From positions 1 through 64,000 of the forward strand of contig CAWIIX010000013.1 of NCBI GenBank assembly GCA_963836195.1: DNA of 64,000 nt, read 5' to 3'. The position numbers were made by a program, and so were the translations under genes. Positions 7,774-15,818 of the stretch are shown here, piece by piece. The notes beneath the pieces were generated by a model. That model was not told the origin of the DNA and made no database searches. It saw only the letters and a program-made list of their open reading frames with translations. Source of the stretch: Trebonia sp963836195. GTDB lineage: Bacteria; Actinomycetota; Actinomycetes; Streptosporangiales; Streptosporangiaceae. The number at the start of each line of letters is the position of its first letter. The stretch's first letter is position 1.

Positions 7774-9156
7774 TTAGCGTCTCTCCTGCTCGACGGCGGA
7801 TGCCTGCGACGGGTCCGCGCCCTGTTCCCGCCGGGTGGCGTGCAGGTCGAGCAAGGCCTGGTACCGGACGGCGATGTCGGCCTGGTCGGCCGGCTCGAGA
7901 ACGGTGCGCTCGCTCAGCCGCTGCAGCAGCGCCGCCTGGTCGAGCAGCACCTGGGTCCGGCCGGGGGGCGCTACCGCCATGACCGTGAACAGCGCGTCGA
8001 TCTGGCGGATGAGGACGGCGGGCATGCCGCCGGACGCCTGGCGGATCTTCTCGAACGACCGGGACACCAGCCGCTCGTAGCTGACGGGGGCGGCGATGAG
8101 CCGGATCTGCCCGTCGCGGTCGCGGTGGTTCACCTGCGGGTACCACTCCACGGCGATCCGGCAGAGGCTGTCGCCGAGCCAGTCCACGCAGGTCATGGCC
8201 GTGAACGTGTCGTTCACGGCCGGGGACAGGGCCCGGATCGCGATCTCGACGAGCTGGTCGATGCCGAACGCGATGTCCTGGGTCAGCGTCCGCAGCGGGC
8301 CGGTGATGTGCACCCGCTCCAGCCGGTGCCTGATCGTGTTCGCGACCTCGGGCGGCGACACGGTCGCCATCGGGTGCCCCCGGGTGAGGAAGTGCCCCGG
8401 TCGGTAGTGCAGCCGGATCACGGCGTCGTACTCGGCCGCGATCGCGACCAGCGTGGCGTGCCGCACGTAGCGCAGGTAGCCGCTGGTCGGGGCGGCCACC
8501 ACCGCGCCGCTGCGGTCGAGCCGGGCCTGCAGGACCTCGGGCGACGGCCCGTTGACGAGCTCCGCCGACGGCGCGGAGCCGACGCACTCGTCGTCGATCG
8601 CCCTGGTCAGGTCGCGGGCGATCGACGCGATGACCTCCGGCAGCTGGATCGCGGTGGCCGTGTGGTGGATGAAGTAGATCAGCACGCCGAGGTCGACGGC
8701 GGTCAGCGCGAGCGCGACGGTGACCGACAGGTGCGGCACGAACGTGCTGCCGATCGAGATCAGCACCAGCATCGCGTAGAAGAACGTCGCCACGAACGTG
8801 CCCAGCGTGAGCTGGGCGCCCCGGTCCCTGATGAACGTGCGCAGCACCCGCGGCCCGAACTGCTGCGAGGCAAGCGTCAGGGTCACGATCATGACCGAGA
8901 AGACGACGCCGACCACGGTGATGAGGGCGCCCGCCAGCGCCGCCAGGATCTCCCTGGCCGCGTCGGGGGACCCGCTGATTACCCAGGAGGGCAGGCTCAG
9001 CTGGCGGTGGAAGGCGGCGTGGTCGATGCTCAGCGTGAGCACGAACAGCAGCACCGCGGCGACGCTCTCGACCGCCGGGAGCAGCCACAGGTTGGTGCGC
9101 AGCGTCTCGTCGCGCCAGTCCGATTCGATGGCGATCCGCTTAAAACCGAAACCCAA
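7774..9156 (-). CDS. DUF2254 membrane protein
   Basis: A 460-residue protein of the DUF2254 family. Four hydrophobic segments occupy the first ~170 residues (for example SVAAVLLFVLTLSID, ILAALAGALITVVGVVFSVMIVTLTLA), followed by a large soluble domain with the family motif LTQDIAFGIDQLVEIAIRALSPAVNDTFTA around residue 290. The start is taken as TTG at 9156 since no better codon precedes the first helix; the ribosome binding site is weak. The function is unknown. A 75-bp piece of its coding sequence is duplicated at 6276-6350. Confidence 0.8.
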   Translation of the reverse strand: MGFGFKRIAIESDWRDETLRTNLWLLPAVESVAAVLLFVLTLSIDHAAFHRQLSLPSWVISGSPDAAREILAALAGALITVVGVVFSVMIVTLTLASQQFGPRVLRTFIRDRGAQLTLGTFVATFFYAMLVLISIGSTFVPHLSVTVALALTAVDLGVLIYFIHHTATAIQLPEVIASIARDLTRAIDDECVGSAPSAELVNGPSPEVLQARLDRSGAVVAAPTSGYLRYVRHATLVAIAAEYDAVIRLHYRPGHFLTRGHPMATVSPPEVANTIRHRLERVHITGPLRTLTQDIAFGIDQLVEIAIRALSPAVNDTFTAMTCVDWLGDSLCRIAVEWYPQVNHRDRDGQIRLIAAPVSYERLVSRSFEKIRQASGGMPAVLIRQIDALFTVMAVAPPGRTQVLLDQAALLQRLSERTVLEPADQADIAVRYQALLDLHATRREQGADPSQASAVEQERR

Positions 9157-9228
9157 TTGCCCCGCCTAGCGCTGGTCGTAACGTTGCCGACCAGGCTTCC
9201 CGGCTCACCTGGGCCAAGCGTACCGGTG

Positions 9229-9703
9229 TCAGCCCACTATTCGTTCCCCGATCGGGCCGAGGATGAGCATCGGGAAGTAGATCAGGCCGCCGACGATCAC
9301 GATCACGCCGACCAGGAAGGCGGCGAAGGTGAGGCCGGAGGTGTCCAGGGTCGCTCTCGTGCGCGCGTGCGTCCTCGCCCCGGCCAGCGAGCCGGCGATC
9401 GCCAGCGCCAGCACGATCGGCGCGAACCGGCCGATCAGCATCGTGATCCCGAGCGTGATGTCGTACCAGGGGGTGTTAGCGGCCAGCCCGGCGAAGGCGG
9501 AGCCGTTGTTCTGGGCGACCGACGCGTAGGCGTAGGCGACCTCGGTCAGGCCGTGCAGGCCGGGGTTCAGGATCGAGCTCGTCCCGGCGTTGATCAGCAG
9601 CGAGGTCGAGGCGAAGGCGAGCACGACGACGGGGATCGCGAGCACGTAGGCGACGATCAGCTTCATCTGGGTGGCCCGGATCTTCTTGCCGAGGAACTCC
9701 GGG
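9229..9703 (-). pseudogene. kdpA: 3' remnant of kdpA (potassium-transporting ATPase subunit A)
   Basis: The minus strand encodes the last ~157 residues of KdpA, starting at TPEFLGKKI and containing the highly conserved segments NNGSAFAGLAANTPWYD, TLGITMLIGRFAPIV and YFPMLILGPIGE. A full KdpA has about 550 residues, so two thirds are missing. The break falls exactly where the sequence becomes a copy of the first 12 codons of the metallophosphatase gene. No kdpB or kdpC follows. A fusion product starting at TTG 9732 is possible, but no function is expected. Confidence 0.85.
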
Positions 9704-9757
9704 GTTGCCGTGCACATCGGCGATGACCCCAAGCCTCATGCGGGCAAGCGTTGGCCG
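9704..9757. repeat. Duplicated start of the metallophosphatase gene
   Basis: This stretch copies 7697-7749 (the first 12 codons, MRLGVIADVHGN, plus a few bases upstream) with a few substitutions. It forms the junction with the kdpA remnant on one side and abuts the beta-helix gene on the other. Confidence 0.75.
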
Positions 9758-9855
9758 CCTAGAATCATTCCATCGTCACCATCTCGCCGTCCGGGGACAC
9801 CACCGGCGCGACCGATGCCGCGGCGCTCAACGCGGCGCTCGCGGCCGGTCAGGCG

Positions 9856-10869
9856 GTGCGGCTCGTCCCCGGCATCTACTCCGTGAACGCGACCATCGAG
9901 GTCCCCGCGCATGGTGTCGTGCGGGGCGAAGGCCGCGACAGCCTCGGCAGCCCCTACGTCACCACCATCGCGGCGGTCAGCGCGCTCCCCGCCGTCATCG
10001 CGTCCGCAGGCTGGGCGGAGAACACGAACACCAGCGGCCTGAACGGCACCGACCTGTCCCATTTCACGGTCGACGGGAACGGTACCGCCGCCAACGGAAT
10101 CATTCTTCAGACGTTCGACGGGCGTGTCGATAACGTCAGCGTGATGAACACGACCTGGGGCGGAATTACCTGGTGCACCCTCTCCGATAATCAGGAGGTG
10201 GCCATCGGCAGCACCATTAACCTGTCCAATAACCGCGTCACCAATTGCGTGGTATCCAACTGCGCGGGGCCGGGGATAGGCACCTCCGAGTCTTCCACGA
10301 GCGATACTTACACCGATGGCTATTGCATGTTCAATATCGTGGCTAACTGCGGCACCGGGATCTTCATACAGCAGTCGGCCGACTGGCTCGTCCTCGGGAA
10401 CCACGTCTACGCCGTCCAGACCCACGGCATGGTGCTCGGCGACATGTGGAACACCAAGGTCATCGGCAACCAGATCGACCAGTGGGGCCAGAGCACCAGC
10501 GAAAACGTGTACCGGGCAATTGACGGCTTTCAGTACCCGTCGTGGGGCGGGATGAACGTCCTTATGGGCAACGTCATCGATGTGATTGACGCCCCTGGCA
10601 ACAGCGCCAGCAGCCTGGAGGGGATGAAGCTGGCCTGCCAGGGATCAGCCGGCTGCGTCGCAACGTGGACCGTCACCGGAAATAACCTCCAGTGCGAGCC
10701 GGCCACGGGCACATTCACCTATGCCGACCCGCTCGTGGTCACGAACATGGCCGCCACGAACGTCACCAACCTGGCCAGCACCGGGAACCAGGTGATCGGG
10801 AACTGGTCAACGAAGGCCTGGGTGACCGTGCCGAACGGCGGGACGATCAACCACACGACGGGGATCTAG
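9856..10869 (+). CDS. Right-handed parallel beta-helix (pectate-lyase-like) protein
   Basis: The product shows the short strand-turn repeats of a right-handed beta-helix (LSNNRVTNCVVSNC, WLVLGNHVY, TKVIGNQID, TVTGNNLQC), like pectate-lyase-fold and phage tail-spike proteins. Homology-like sequence extends upstream of the GTG at 9856: from about 9772 the same frame reads TISPSGDTTGATDAAALNAALAAG, a classic N-terminal cap, yet no ATG, GTG or TTG is available between the in-frame TAG at 9760 and 9856. The TAG itself sits inside TAGAAT, a good -10 box, 6 nt before ATC at 9772. Either the gene is 5'-truncated by the neighbouring rearrangement or it starts unusually. No signal peptide is seen. The substrate is unknown. 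Confidence 0.65.
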   Translation: MRLVPGIYSVNATIEVPAHGVVRGEGRDSLGSPYVTTIAAVSALPAVIASAGWAENTNTSGLNGTDLSHFTVDGNGTAANGIILQTFDGRVDNVSVMNTTWGGITWCTLSDNQEVAIGSTINLSNNRVTNCVVSNCAGPGIGTSESSTSDTYTDGYCMFNIVANCGTGIFIQQSADWLVLGNHVYAVQTHGMVLGDMWNTKVIGNQIDQWGQSTSENVYRAIDGFQYPSWGGMNVLMGNVIDVIDAPGNSASSLEGMKLACQGSAGCVATWTVTGNNLQCEPATGTFTYADPLVVTNMAATNVTNLASTGNQVIGNWSTKAWVTVPNGGTINHTTGI

Positions 10870-10884
10870 CGTCCGGCCGGACTG

Positions 10885-11799
10885 CTACTCCGGCGTGGCC
10901 TCGGCCTTGGCCGAGACCGGCGGCGTGGGCAGCCACGCGTCGCCCGGCTCGACCACGAAGGTGTAGTCGAGGGTGTACCACGGCTCGTTCACGTCCGGGT
11001 CGGGGGCGGGCTCGCCCTCGTGCCGGACGTAGCTCGCGATCAGCGGGCCGGTGACGCCGAACTGGGCGTCGGTGTCGAGCGTGGGATCGTCGTGGCTGTA
11101 GATCTGCGACGTGATCGTCTTGTAGCCGGGCTTGTACACCATCGCGTGGACGTGGGCGGGCCGGAACGGGTGGCGGTCGAGCGCGGCCAGCAGCTCACCG
11201 ACCGGCCCGGTGGTCGGTATCGGGTACCCCGACGGCCGGATGCTGCGGAAACGGAACACCCCGGCGTCGTCGGTGAAGAACTTGCCGCGCAGGTTCCACT
11301 CGGCCTGATCGGGGTCCTGGTTCTCGTACAGCCCGACCGGCGACGCATGCCAGACGTCGATCTCGGCCCCGGCAACCGGGCTGCCGCCGGTGTCGACCAC
11401 CGTGCCGGTGAAGAAGAGCGGCGGCCCCGCGGTGGGCGAGCGGACGATCGAATCGCCGTTGCTCATCACCGGGCTGCCCTGACGCCAGAACGGGCCGAGC
11501 AGGTTGGCCGAGGTCGGCGCGTCCTCGGTGCCGTTGTTCATCAGGCACACCAGCGTCGACAGGCCGAGGCTGCCCGCCATCAGCCGGACCTCGTTGTGGC
11601 TGGCCGTGGTGAGCTGCCCGAGCCGGGCGACGAGGTTGATGCTGGCGTCGAACTCGGCCTCGGTCAGCCGGACCTCGCGGGCGAAATCATGCAGGTGGCG
11701 GACCAGCGCCTGCACGATCTCCTTGAACCGCGGGTCGTCGGCCCGCTCGGTCTCCTCCAGCACAGCCTCGGTCAGCTGCCGCTCGTCCTTAATGATCAT
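10885..11799 (-). CDS. Intradiol ring-cleavage dioxygenase (hydroxyquinol/catechol 1,2-dioxygenase type)
   Basis: A non-haem Fe(III) dioxygenase of 304 residues that opens catechol-like rings between the hydroxyls, giving cis,cis-muconate-type products. The N-terminal helical linker domain (about residues 1-100) is followed by the beta-sandwich. The four iron ligands are visible: Tyr in GLYENQDPDQ, Tyr in PSGYPIPTTG, and the two His of RPAHVHAMVY. The ATG at 11799 was chosen over an upstream in-frame codon because GGAGGCGGAC precedes it. No other aromatic-degradation genes are adjacent; the convergent neighbour is the beta-helix gene, 15 bp away. Confidence 0.9.
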   Translation of the reverse strand: MIIKDERQLTEAVLEETERADDPRFKEIVQALVRHLHDFAREVRLTEAEFDASINLVARLGQLTTASHNEVRLMAGSLGLSTLVCLMNNGTEDAPTSANLLGPFWRQGSPVMSNGDSIVRSPTAGPPLFFTGTVVDTGGSPVAGAEIDVWHASPVGLYENQDPDQAEWNLRGKFFTDDAGVFRFRSIRPSGYPIPTTGPVGELLAALDRHPFRPAHVHAMVYKPGYKTITSQIYSHDDPTLDTDAQFGVTGPLIASYVRHEGEPAPDPDVNEPWYTLDYTFVVEPGDAWLPTPPVSAKAEATPE

Positions 11800-11978
11800 G
11801 TCCGCCTCCCGACCCCGACCGGGAACGCCCAGGCTCACGCCACCGTCCGGCTACCGGAACCGTACCCCTGATTGTCGTGCGCGGTCACTGGGGCCGAAGA
11901 CAAATCGACGCAACCATGATTTATTGGTCGTAGCCTTTCCTTCCCGGATGAGGAGAAAAGAGATAGCGAGGAGATCTC

Positions 11979-12713
11979 ATGACCGTCTACATGTACGATG
12001 GAATTAACTCTCTAGCGCCGGGCATAGCGAGAGAGTTTCCGAACGCGACAAGGGTCGCAGGATACGACAACGGCCGCTACGCCTGGACGCAGGCCGATTG
12101 GGACCTGTTTCCGCACGCCGACCACATCCACATCTCGGTGACGGCTGACGCCGACATGGGAGACGTCCTGGACGTCGAGACTGGCGACGCGACTCCAGCT
12201 CAGACGCATGGGTGGATCTCGATGCGGAAGTCGGCAGGACTGTTCCGCCCAACGATCTACTGCTCGCTCTCCACGGTCCAAGCCGTGCGGAACGGCACCC
12301 AGGAATACCTCCTCGGCAAGGACTACGACATCTGGGTGGCCATGTACGACGGCTCCACGCAAAATGTCTACGCAGGCGTATCCGCTAAGCAGTATGCGGC
12401 GCTGACCGACTACGACCTGTCAGTCGTCTACGACACGAGCTGGCCTTATCGTAAGGCACCTGCGTCTACGCCTCAGCCTACTTATACGTGGCCCCCAAAC
12501 GTCGTCCTTGTTTACGGCAATCAGGGGGACGCGGTGCGCGCGCTTCAGCAGGCTCTGGGCGACACGGGAATCTACGGCGTTCGCGGTATCGCAGTTGACG
12601 GTATGTTCGGAGGCCAAACGCTGACATCTTTGCGGAACTTTCAGTCAGCCAAGGGTCTAACCGTAGACGGCATCGCCGGACCGGCAACGCGCACCGCACT
12701 CGGTTTCAAATAG
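11979..12713 (+). CDS. Lysin-like protein: glycoside-hydrolase-like domain plus peptidoglycan-binding domain
   Basis: A 244-residue protein with two parts. Residues 1-155 resemble the DUF1906/GH25-like TIM-barrel domain of actinobacteria and their phages (YDGINSLAP, VAGYDNGRYAWTQADW, DVLDVETGD, WISMRKSAGLFRPTIYCS). After a Pro-rich linker, residues ~180-244 form a PG_binding_1 domain (GDAVRALQQALG, VDGMFGGQTLTSLRNFQSAKGLTVDGIAGPATRTAL). GAGGAG lies 6 nt before the ATG. There is no signal peptide. Codon use is less GC-biased than in its neighbours, which with the domain layout suggests a phage or mobile origin. It probably acts on cell-wall material if released. Confidence 0.75.
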   Translation: MTVYMYDGINSLAPGIAREFPNATRVAGYDNGRYAWTQADWDLFPHADHIHISVTADADMGDVLDVETGDATPAQTHGWISMRKSAGLFRPTIYCSLSTVQAVRNGTQEYLLGKDYDIWVAMYDGSTQNVYAGVSAKQYAALTDYDLSVVYDTSWPYRKAPASTPQPTYTWPPNVVLVYGNQGDAVRALQQALGDTGIYGVRGIAVDGMFGGQTLTSLRNFQSAKGLTVDGIAGPATRTALGFK

Positions 12714-12741
12714 CCCCGCCCCGGGCGGCTCTTCACGATCA

Positions 12742-12795
12742 CGAAGGATTTATGCACTTATACGATAATTTTCCTTCGCCAGGAAAAATCCTTCG
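12742..12795 (+). terminator. Bidirectional hairpin between the lysin-like gene and marR
   Basis: CGAAGGATTT at 12742-12751 and AAATCCTTCG at 12786-12795 are perfect 10-bp arms; the AT-rich loop contains a third CCTTCG. It lies between the ends of two convergent genes. Confidence 0.5.
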
Positions 12796-12808
12796 GCGAA
12801 CCTGGCCG

Positions 12809-13210
12809 CTACCGAGCGAGGAGCTCCGCCGGGAGGACGGAGGCGAGGACCTCGCGGTGGGTGGGCGCCGCCTCGTCGTGGCGGTCGCGGCCGGCCGGGG
12901 TGAGGGTGACGTAGATGCCGCGCCGGTCCTCACCGCACAGGCAGCGCTCGACCAGCCCGTCTTTCTCCAGCCGGTCGATCAGCCGGGACAGCGCGCTCTG
13001 ACTCAGGTGCACGGCTTCGGCCAGTTCCTGGGAGCGGAAGTCACGCCGGCCGCTCTCGGCCAGCCGGTCGAGAACCTCGAACTCGCTGACGCCGAGGCCG
13101 TGACGCTTGCCCATCTCGCGCTCGAGCGCGGCGCAGGCCGCCGCGTGGCTGGCTGCGATGGCCCGCCAGGCGGTCACGACCGGCTCCAGGGCCGGCTCGG
13201 TCTCGCTCAC
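12809..13210 (-). CDS. MarR family transcriptional regulator
   Basis: A 133-residue dimeric winged-helix regulator. The DNA-reading part is LAEAVHLSQSALSRLIDRLEKDGLV (about residues 62-86), followed by the wing CGEDRRGIYVTLTPAGR. It is divergent from an MFS exporter, and the 87 bp between them hold a perfect palindrome (13236-13249) and a related half-palindrome. The usual model for this layout is that the protein represses itself and the exporter, with release by an exported drug or phenolic compound. Confidence 0.9.
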   Translation of the reverse strand: MSETEPALEPVVTAWRAIAASHAAACAALEREMGKRHGLGVSEFEVLDRLAESGRRDFRSQELAEAVHLSQSALSRLIDRLEKDGLVERCLCGEDRRGIYVTLTPAGRDRHDEAAPTHREVLASVLPAELLAR

Positions 13211-13235
13211 AGGCGCAGTCTAGCGCTCCTCCGCA

Positions 13236-13249
13236 GTAGTTGCAACTAC
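13236..13249. promoter_or_regulatory. Likely MarR operator
   Basis: GTAGTTGCAACTAC is a perfect 14-bp palindrome between the divergent marR and MFS genes. A second, imperfect copy (ATTGCAGTTGCAT) starts 5 bp further on, within 13254-13266, so two dimers may bind side by side. Confidence 0.7.
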
Positions 13250-13297
13250 ATTAATTGCAGTTGCATCTAATGCACGCGCAAGCATATTGTTGGCGGC

Positions 13298-14917
13298 ATG
13301 GAGACATCAAGCCACGCCCACGCTGTGGACACACAGCACTGGAACCCACGGCTGTGGGCCATCCTGATCGTGCTCTGCGGAGCGCTGTTCCTCGACGGGC
13401 TCGACGTTTCGATGGTCGGCGTCGCCCTGCCCGACATCCGCACCGCCCTCGGGCTGTCCACGTCCTCGCTGCAGTGGGTGGTCAGCGGCTACGTGCTCGG
13501 CTACGGCGGCCTCCTGCTGCTCGGCGGCCGGGCGGCCGACCTGCTCGGACGCCGCCGGGTGTTCCTGGCCGCCCTCGGCGTGTTCGCGGTCGCGTCGCTG
13601 TTCGGCGGGCTCGTCAGCAGCCCCGAACTGCTGATCGGGGCCCGGTTCATCAAGGGCATCGCGGCCGCCTTCACCGCCCCGGCCGGCCTGTCGCTGCTCA
13701 CCACCACCTTCCGTGAGGGCCCGATGCGCAACCGGGCCATCAGCATCTACTCGGCGTTCGGGGCGAGCGGATTCTCGCTCGGCCTGGTCCTGTCCGGGCT
13801 GTTGACCGAGGTCAGCTGGCGGCTGACGCTGCTGGTGCCCGCGCCGGTCGCGCTGCTCACGCTGGTCGCGGCGATCCGGTACATCCCGCGAGCCGCCGAC
13901 GACGGCGAGCGTGCCAACCGGGCCAACCGCAAGTTCGACATCCCCGGCGCCATCACCGTCACCGGCGCGATGCTGCTGCTGGTCTACACCGTCGTCGCCG
14001 CCCAGCAGGCCGGGTGGGGGTCGGCCCGCACGATCGGCTCGTTCGCGGCCGTCGTCGTGGCGCTGGCCGGGTTCGTGGTCATCGAGCGGCGCAGCGCCGA
14101 TCCCCTGGTGCCGCTCGGCATCTTTCGCTCCGGCGCGCTGACCAGGGCGAACATCGGCGCGATGACGTTGTTCGGTTCCTACGTCTCGTTCCAGTTCCTG
14201 GTCACCCAGTATCTGCAGAGCCTGGCGGGGTGGAGCGCGCTGTCGACCGCGCTCGCCTTCCTGCCGGCCGGGGTGGTGGTCGCGATCTTGTCCACCCGGA
14301 TGACCGCGATCATCGGCCGGTTCGGTCCTGCCCGGGTCACCGTCGGAGCCTTCATCGCCCTGGTCGCCGGATACGTGGTCTTCCTACGGGTCGGCGTCAG
14401 CCCGGACTACCCCTCGGTGATCCTGCCCGCCGTGGTGCTCATCGGGGTCGCCTTCGGGCTTGGCTTCTCCGCCCTCAGCCTGGCCGCGACCGCGGGTATC
14501 CCGGATGAGGAGCAGGGGCTGGCGGCCAGCCTGTTCCAGACGTCATTCCAGGTCGGCGGGGCCATCGTGCTGGCCATCGTGACCGCCGTGGTGGAAGCGG
14601 GCGGGGCCAGCCAGATAACGACCCCGCAGGCCACGCTCGGCGCCTACCGACCGGCCCTGGCCGTCATCACGGCCATCTCCGCGCTCGGCGCGCTGACCGC
14701 GCTGAGCGGCCTGCTGCCGGCCCGACGGCGGGCCCGCGTCACCGAAACCGTGCTCGCCGACGTGCCCGCTCCCGTCTCGGAGCAAGTGCGGGTCCCGGCT
14801 GCTCACGCGGCTGTGGACGCCGATGTCGGACGGCTCGGCGATCTGCGCCTGAGCAAAGGATCAAAATCATTCGTCCGAACGGACCGTGGGTTCCCCGTCG
14901 CGGGCACCCGCACGTAG
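13298..14917 (+). CDS. MFS drug exporter, DHA2 (EmrB/QacA) family, 14 TM
   Basis: A proton-driven multidrug exporter of 539 residues with about 14 hydrophobic segments. Typical signatures are LDGLDVSMVGVALPDIRTALGLSTSSLQWVVSGY (motif D1 region, TM1 to TM2) and the motif A loop GGRAADLLGRRRVF near residue 75. The last ~60 residues are hydrophilic. The ATG at 13298 lies just after the operator region and is divergent from marR, which probably controls it. A dispersed intergenic repeat overlaps the 3' end at 14857-14887. Confidence 0.9.
   Translation: METSSHAHAVDTQHWNPRLWAILIVLCGALFLDGLDVSMVGVALPDIRTALGLSTSSLQWVVSGYVLGYGGLLLLGGRAADLLGRRRVFLAALGVFAVASLFGGLVSSPELLIGARFIKGIAAAFTAPAGLSLLTTTFREGPMRNRAISIYSAFGASGFSLGLVLSGLLTEVSWRLTLLVPAPVALLTLVAAIRYIPRAADDGERANRANRKFDIPGAITVTGAMLLLVYTVVAAQQAGWGSARTIGSFAAVVVALAGFVVIERRSADPLVPLGIFRSGALTRANIGAMTLFGSYVSFQFLVTQYLQSLAGWSALSTALAFLPAGVVVAILSTRMTAIIGRFGPARVTVGAFIALVAGYVVFLRVGVSPDYPSVILPAVVLIGVAFGLGFSALSLAATAGIPDEEQGLAASLFQTSFQVGGAIVLAIVTAVVEAGGASQITTPQATLGAYRPALAVITAISALGALTALSGLLPARRRARVTETVLADVPAPVSEQVRVPAAHAAVDADVGRLGDLRLSKGSKSFVRTDRGFPVAGTRT
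14857..14887. repeat. Dispersed intergenic element, copy B
   Basis: Inverted orientation: the AT-rich part AAAGGATCAAAATCATTCG precedes the core CCGAACGGACCG (14875-14886). It overlaps the last codons of the MFS gene. See copies A, C, D and E. Confidence 0.55.
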
Positions 14918-14920
14918 CGT
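14915..14920 (+). promoter_or_regulatory. -10 box of a leaderless promoter for the LLM gene
   Basis: TAGCGT ends 7 nt before the ATG at 14928, with no ribosome binding site. Confidence 0.5.
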
Positions 14921-14927
14921 GGGAAGC

Positions 14928-15812
14928 ATGCGAATAAGGATCGGCATGTCGCTGGGGGCGGCCGGTGCTCCCGACCAGTTCGAGGCATCGGTCGCCCTGC
15001 TCGAGGCCGCGGGCGTGGATTCGCTGTGGCTGCCGGAGACGGTCTTCGGCCCGGCCGTCGACCCGTTCACCGGGATGACGTTCGCGCTCGCCAGGACCAC
15101 GCACCTCAAGGTCGGCAGCGGGATCTCGGTGCTCCCCGGGCGTCATCCGGTGCTGGTCGCGAAGCAGCTAGCCTCGCTCGCGGGGCTGGCCCCGGGCCGG
15201 GTGCTGCCGGTGTTCGGCCTGCAGCCGGCCGTTCCCGGCGAGCGTGCGCTGTTCCCGGTGCCGGCCGGGCAGCGGGGCGCGGTCTTCGACGAGGCGCTGG
15301 CGCTGCTCCGGCTGATGCTGACGAACGACGTGGTGTCCTTCCACGGATCCTTCTTCACCGTCGAGGACGCCTCGGTCGGCCCGCTGCCGGCGAAGCCGCT
15401 GGACATCTGGCTGGCCGGATCGGCCCCGGCCGGGCTGCGCCGGGTGGGACGGCTCGGCGACGGCTGGCTCGGCTCGCTGCTCACCCCGGCCGAGGCGGGC
15501 GAGGCGGTCGCCGTCATCAACGACGCCGCCGACGAGGCGGGACGACAGGTGGACCAGGACCACTTCGGGATCAGCCTGGCGATCGCGTTCGGCGGCCTGC
15601 CGGACGCGCTCGCCGCCTCGATCCATCGCCGGCGGCCGGATGCCGACCCGGCGACGCTGGTCGCGGACGGCTGGGCGGGCGCGCGCGACCTGATCGCGTC
15701 GTTCGCCGCCGCCGGGCTGAGCAAGTTCGTCGTCCGGCCGGCGACGACGCCGGAATCCTTCGAGGACTTCGTGGCCGGCTTCAACCGCGAACTCGCGCCC
15801 CTGCAGACCTGA
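14928..15812 (+). CDS. LLM class (luciferase-like) flavin or F420-dependent oxidoreductase
   Basis: A 294-residue TIM-barrel protein of the bacterial luciferase-like superfamily, which in actinobacteria mostly uses F420 or FMN. Typical segments are VDSLWLPETVFGPAVDPFTGMTFALARTTHLKVGSGI near the N-terminus and LDIWLAGSAPAGLRRVGRLGDGWLGSL near residue 165. The start at 14928 was chosen because of the -10 box just before it; the 14 residues upstream read through the promoter. The substrate cannot be predicted. It is convergent with the aldolase gene, 6 bp away. Confidence 0.87.
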   Translation: MRIRIGMSLGAAGAPDQFEASVALLEAAGVDSLWLPETVFGPAVDPFTGMTFALARTTHLKVGSGISVLPGRHPVLVAKQLASLAGLAPGRVLPVFGLQPAVPGERALFPVPAGQRGAVFDEALALLRLMLTNDVVSFHGSFFTVEDASVGPLPAKPLDIWLAGSAPAGLRRVGRLGDGWLGSLLTPAEAGEAVAVINDAADEAGRQVDQDHFGISLAIAFGGLPDALAASIHRRRPDADPATLVADGWAGARDLIASFAAAGLSKFVVRPATTPESFEDFVAGFNRELAPLQT

Positions 15813-15818
15813 GGACGC

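Noticed and set aside
7733..9088. Upstream extension of the metallophosphatase frame to 719 residues
   Set aside because: The added part is antisense-frame noise over the DUF2254 gene (same strand, other frame), and the natural start MRLGVIADVHGN lies at 7732.
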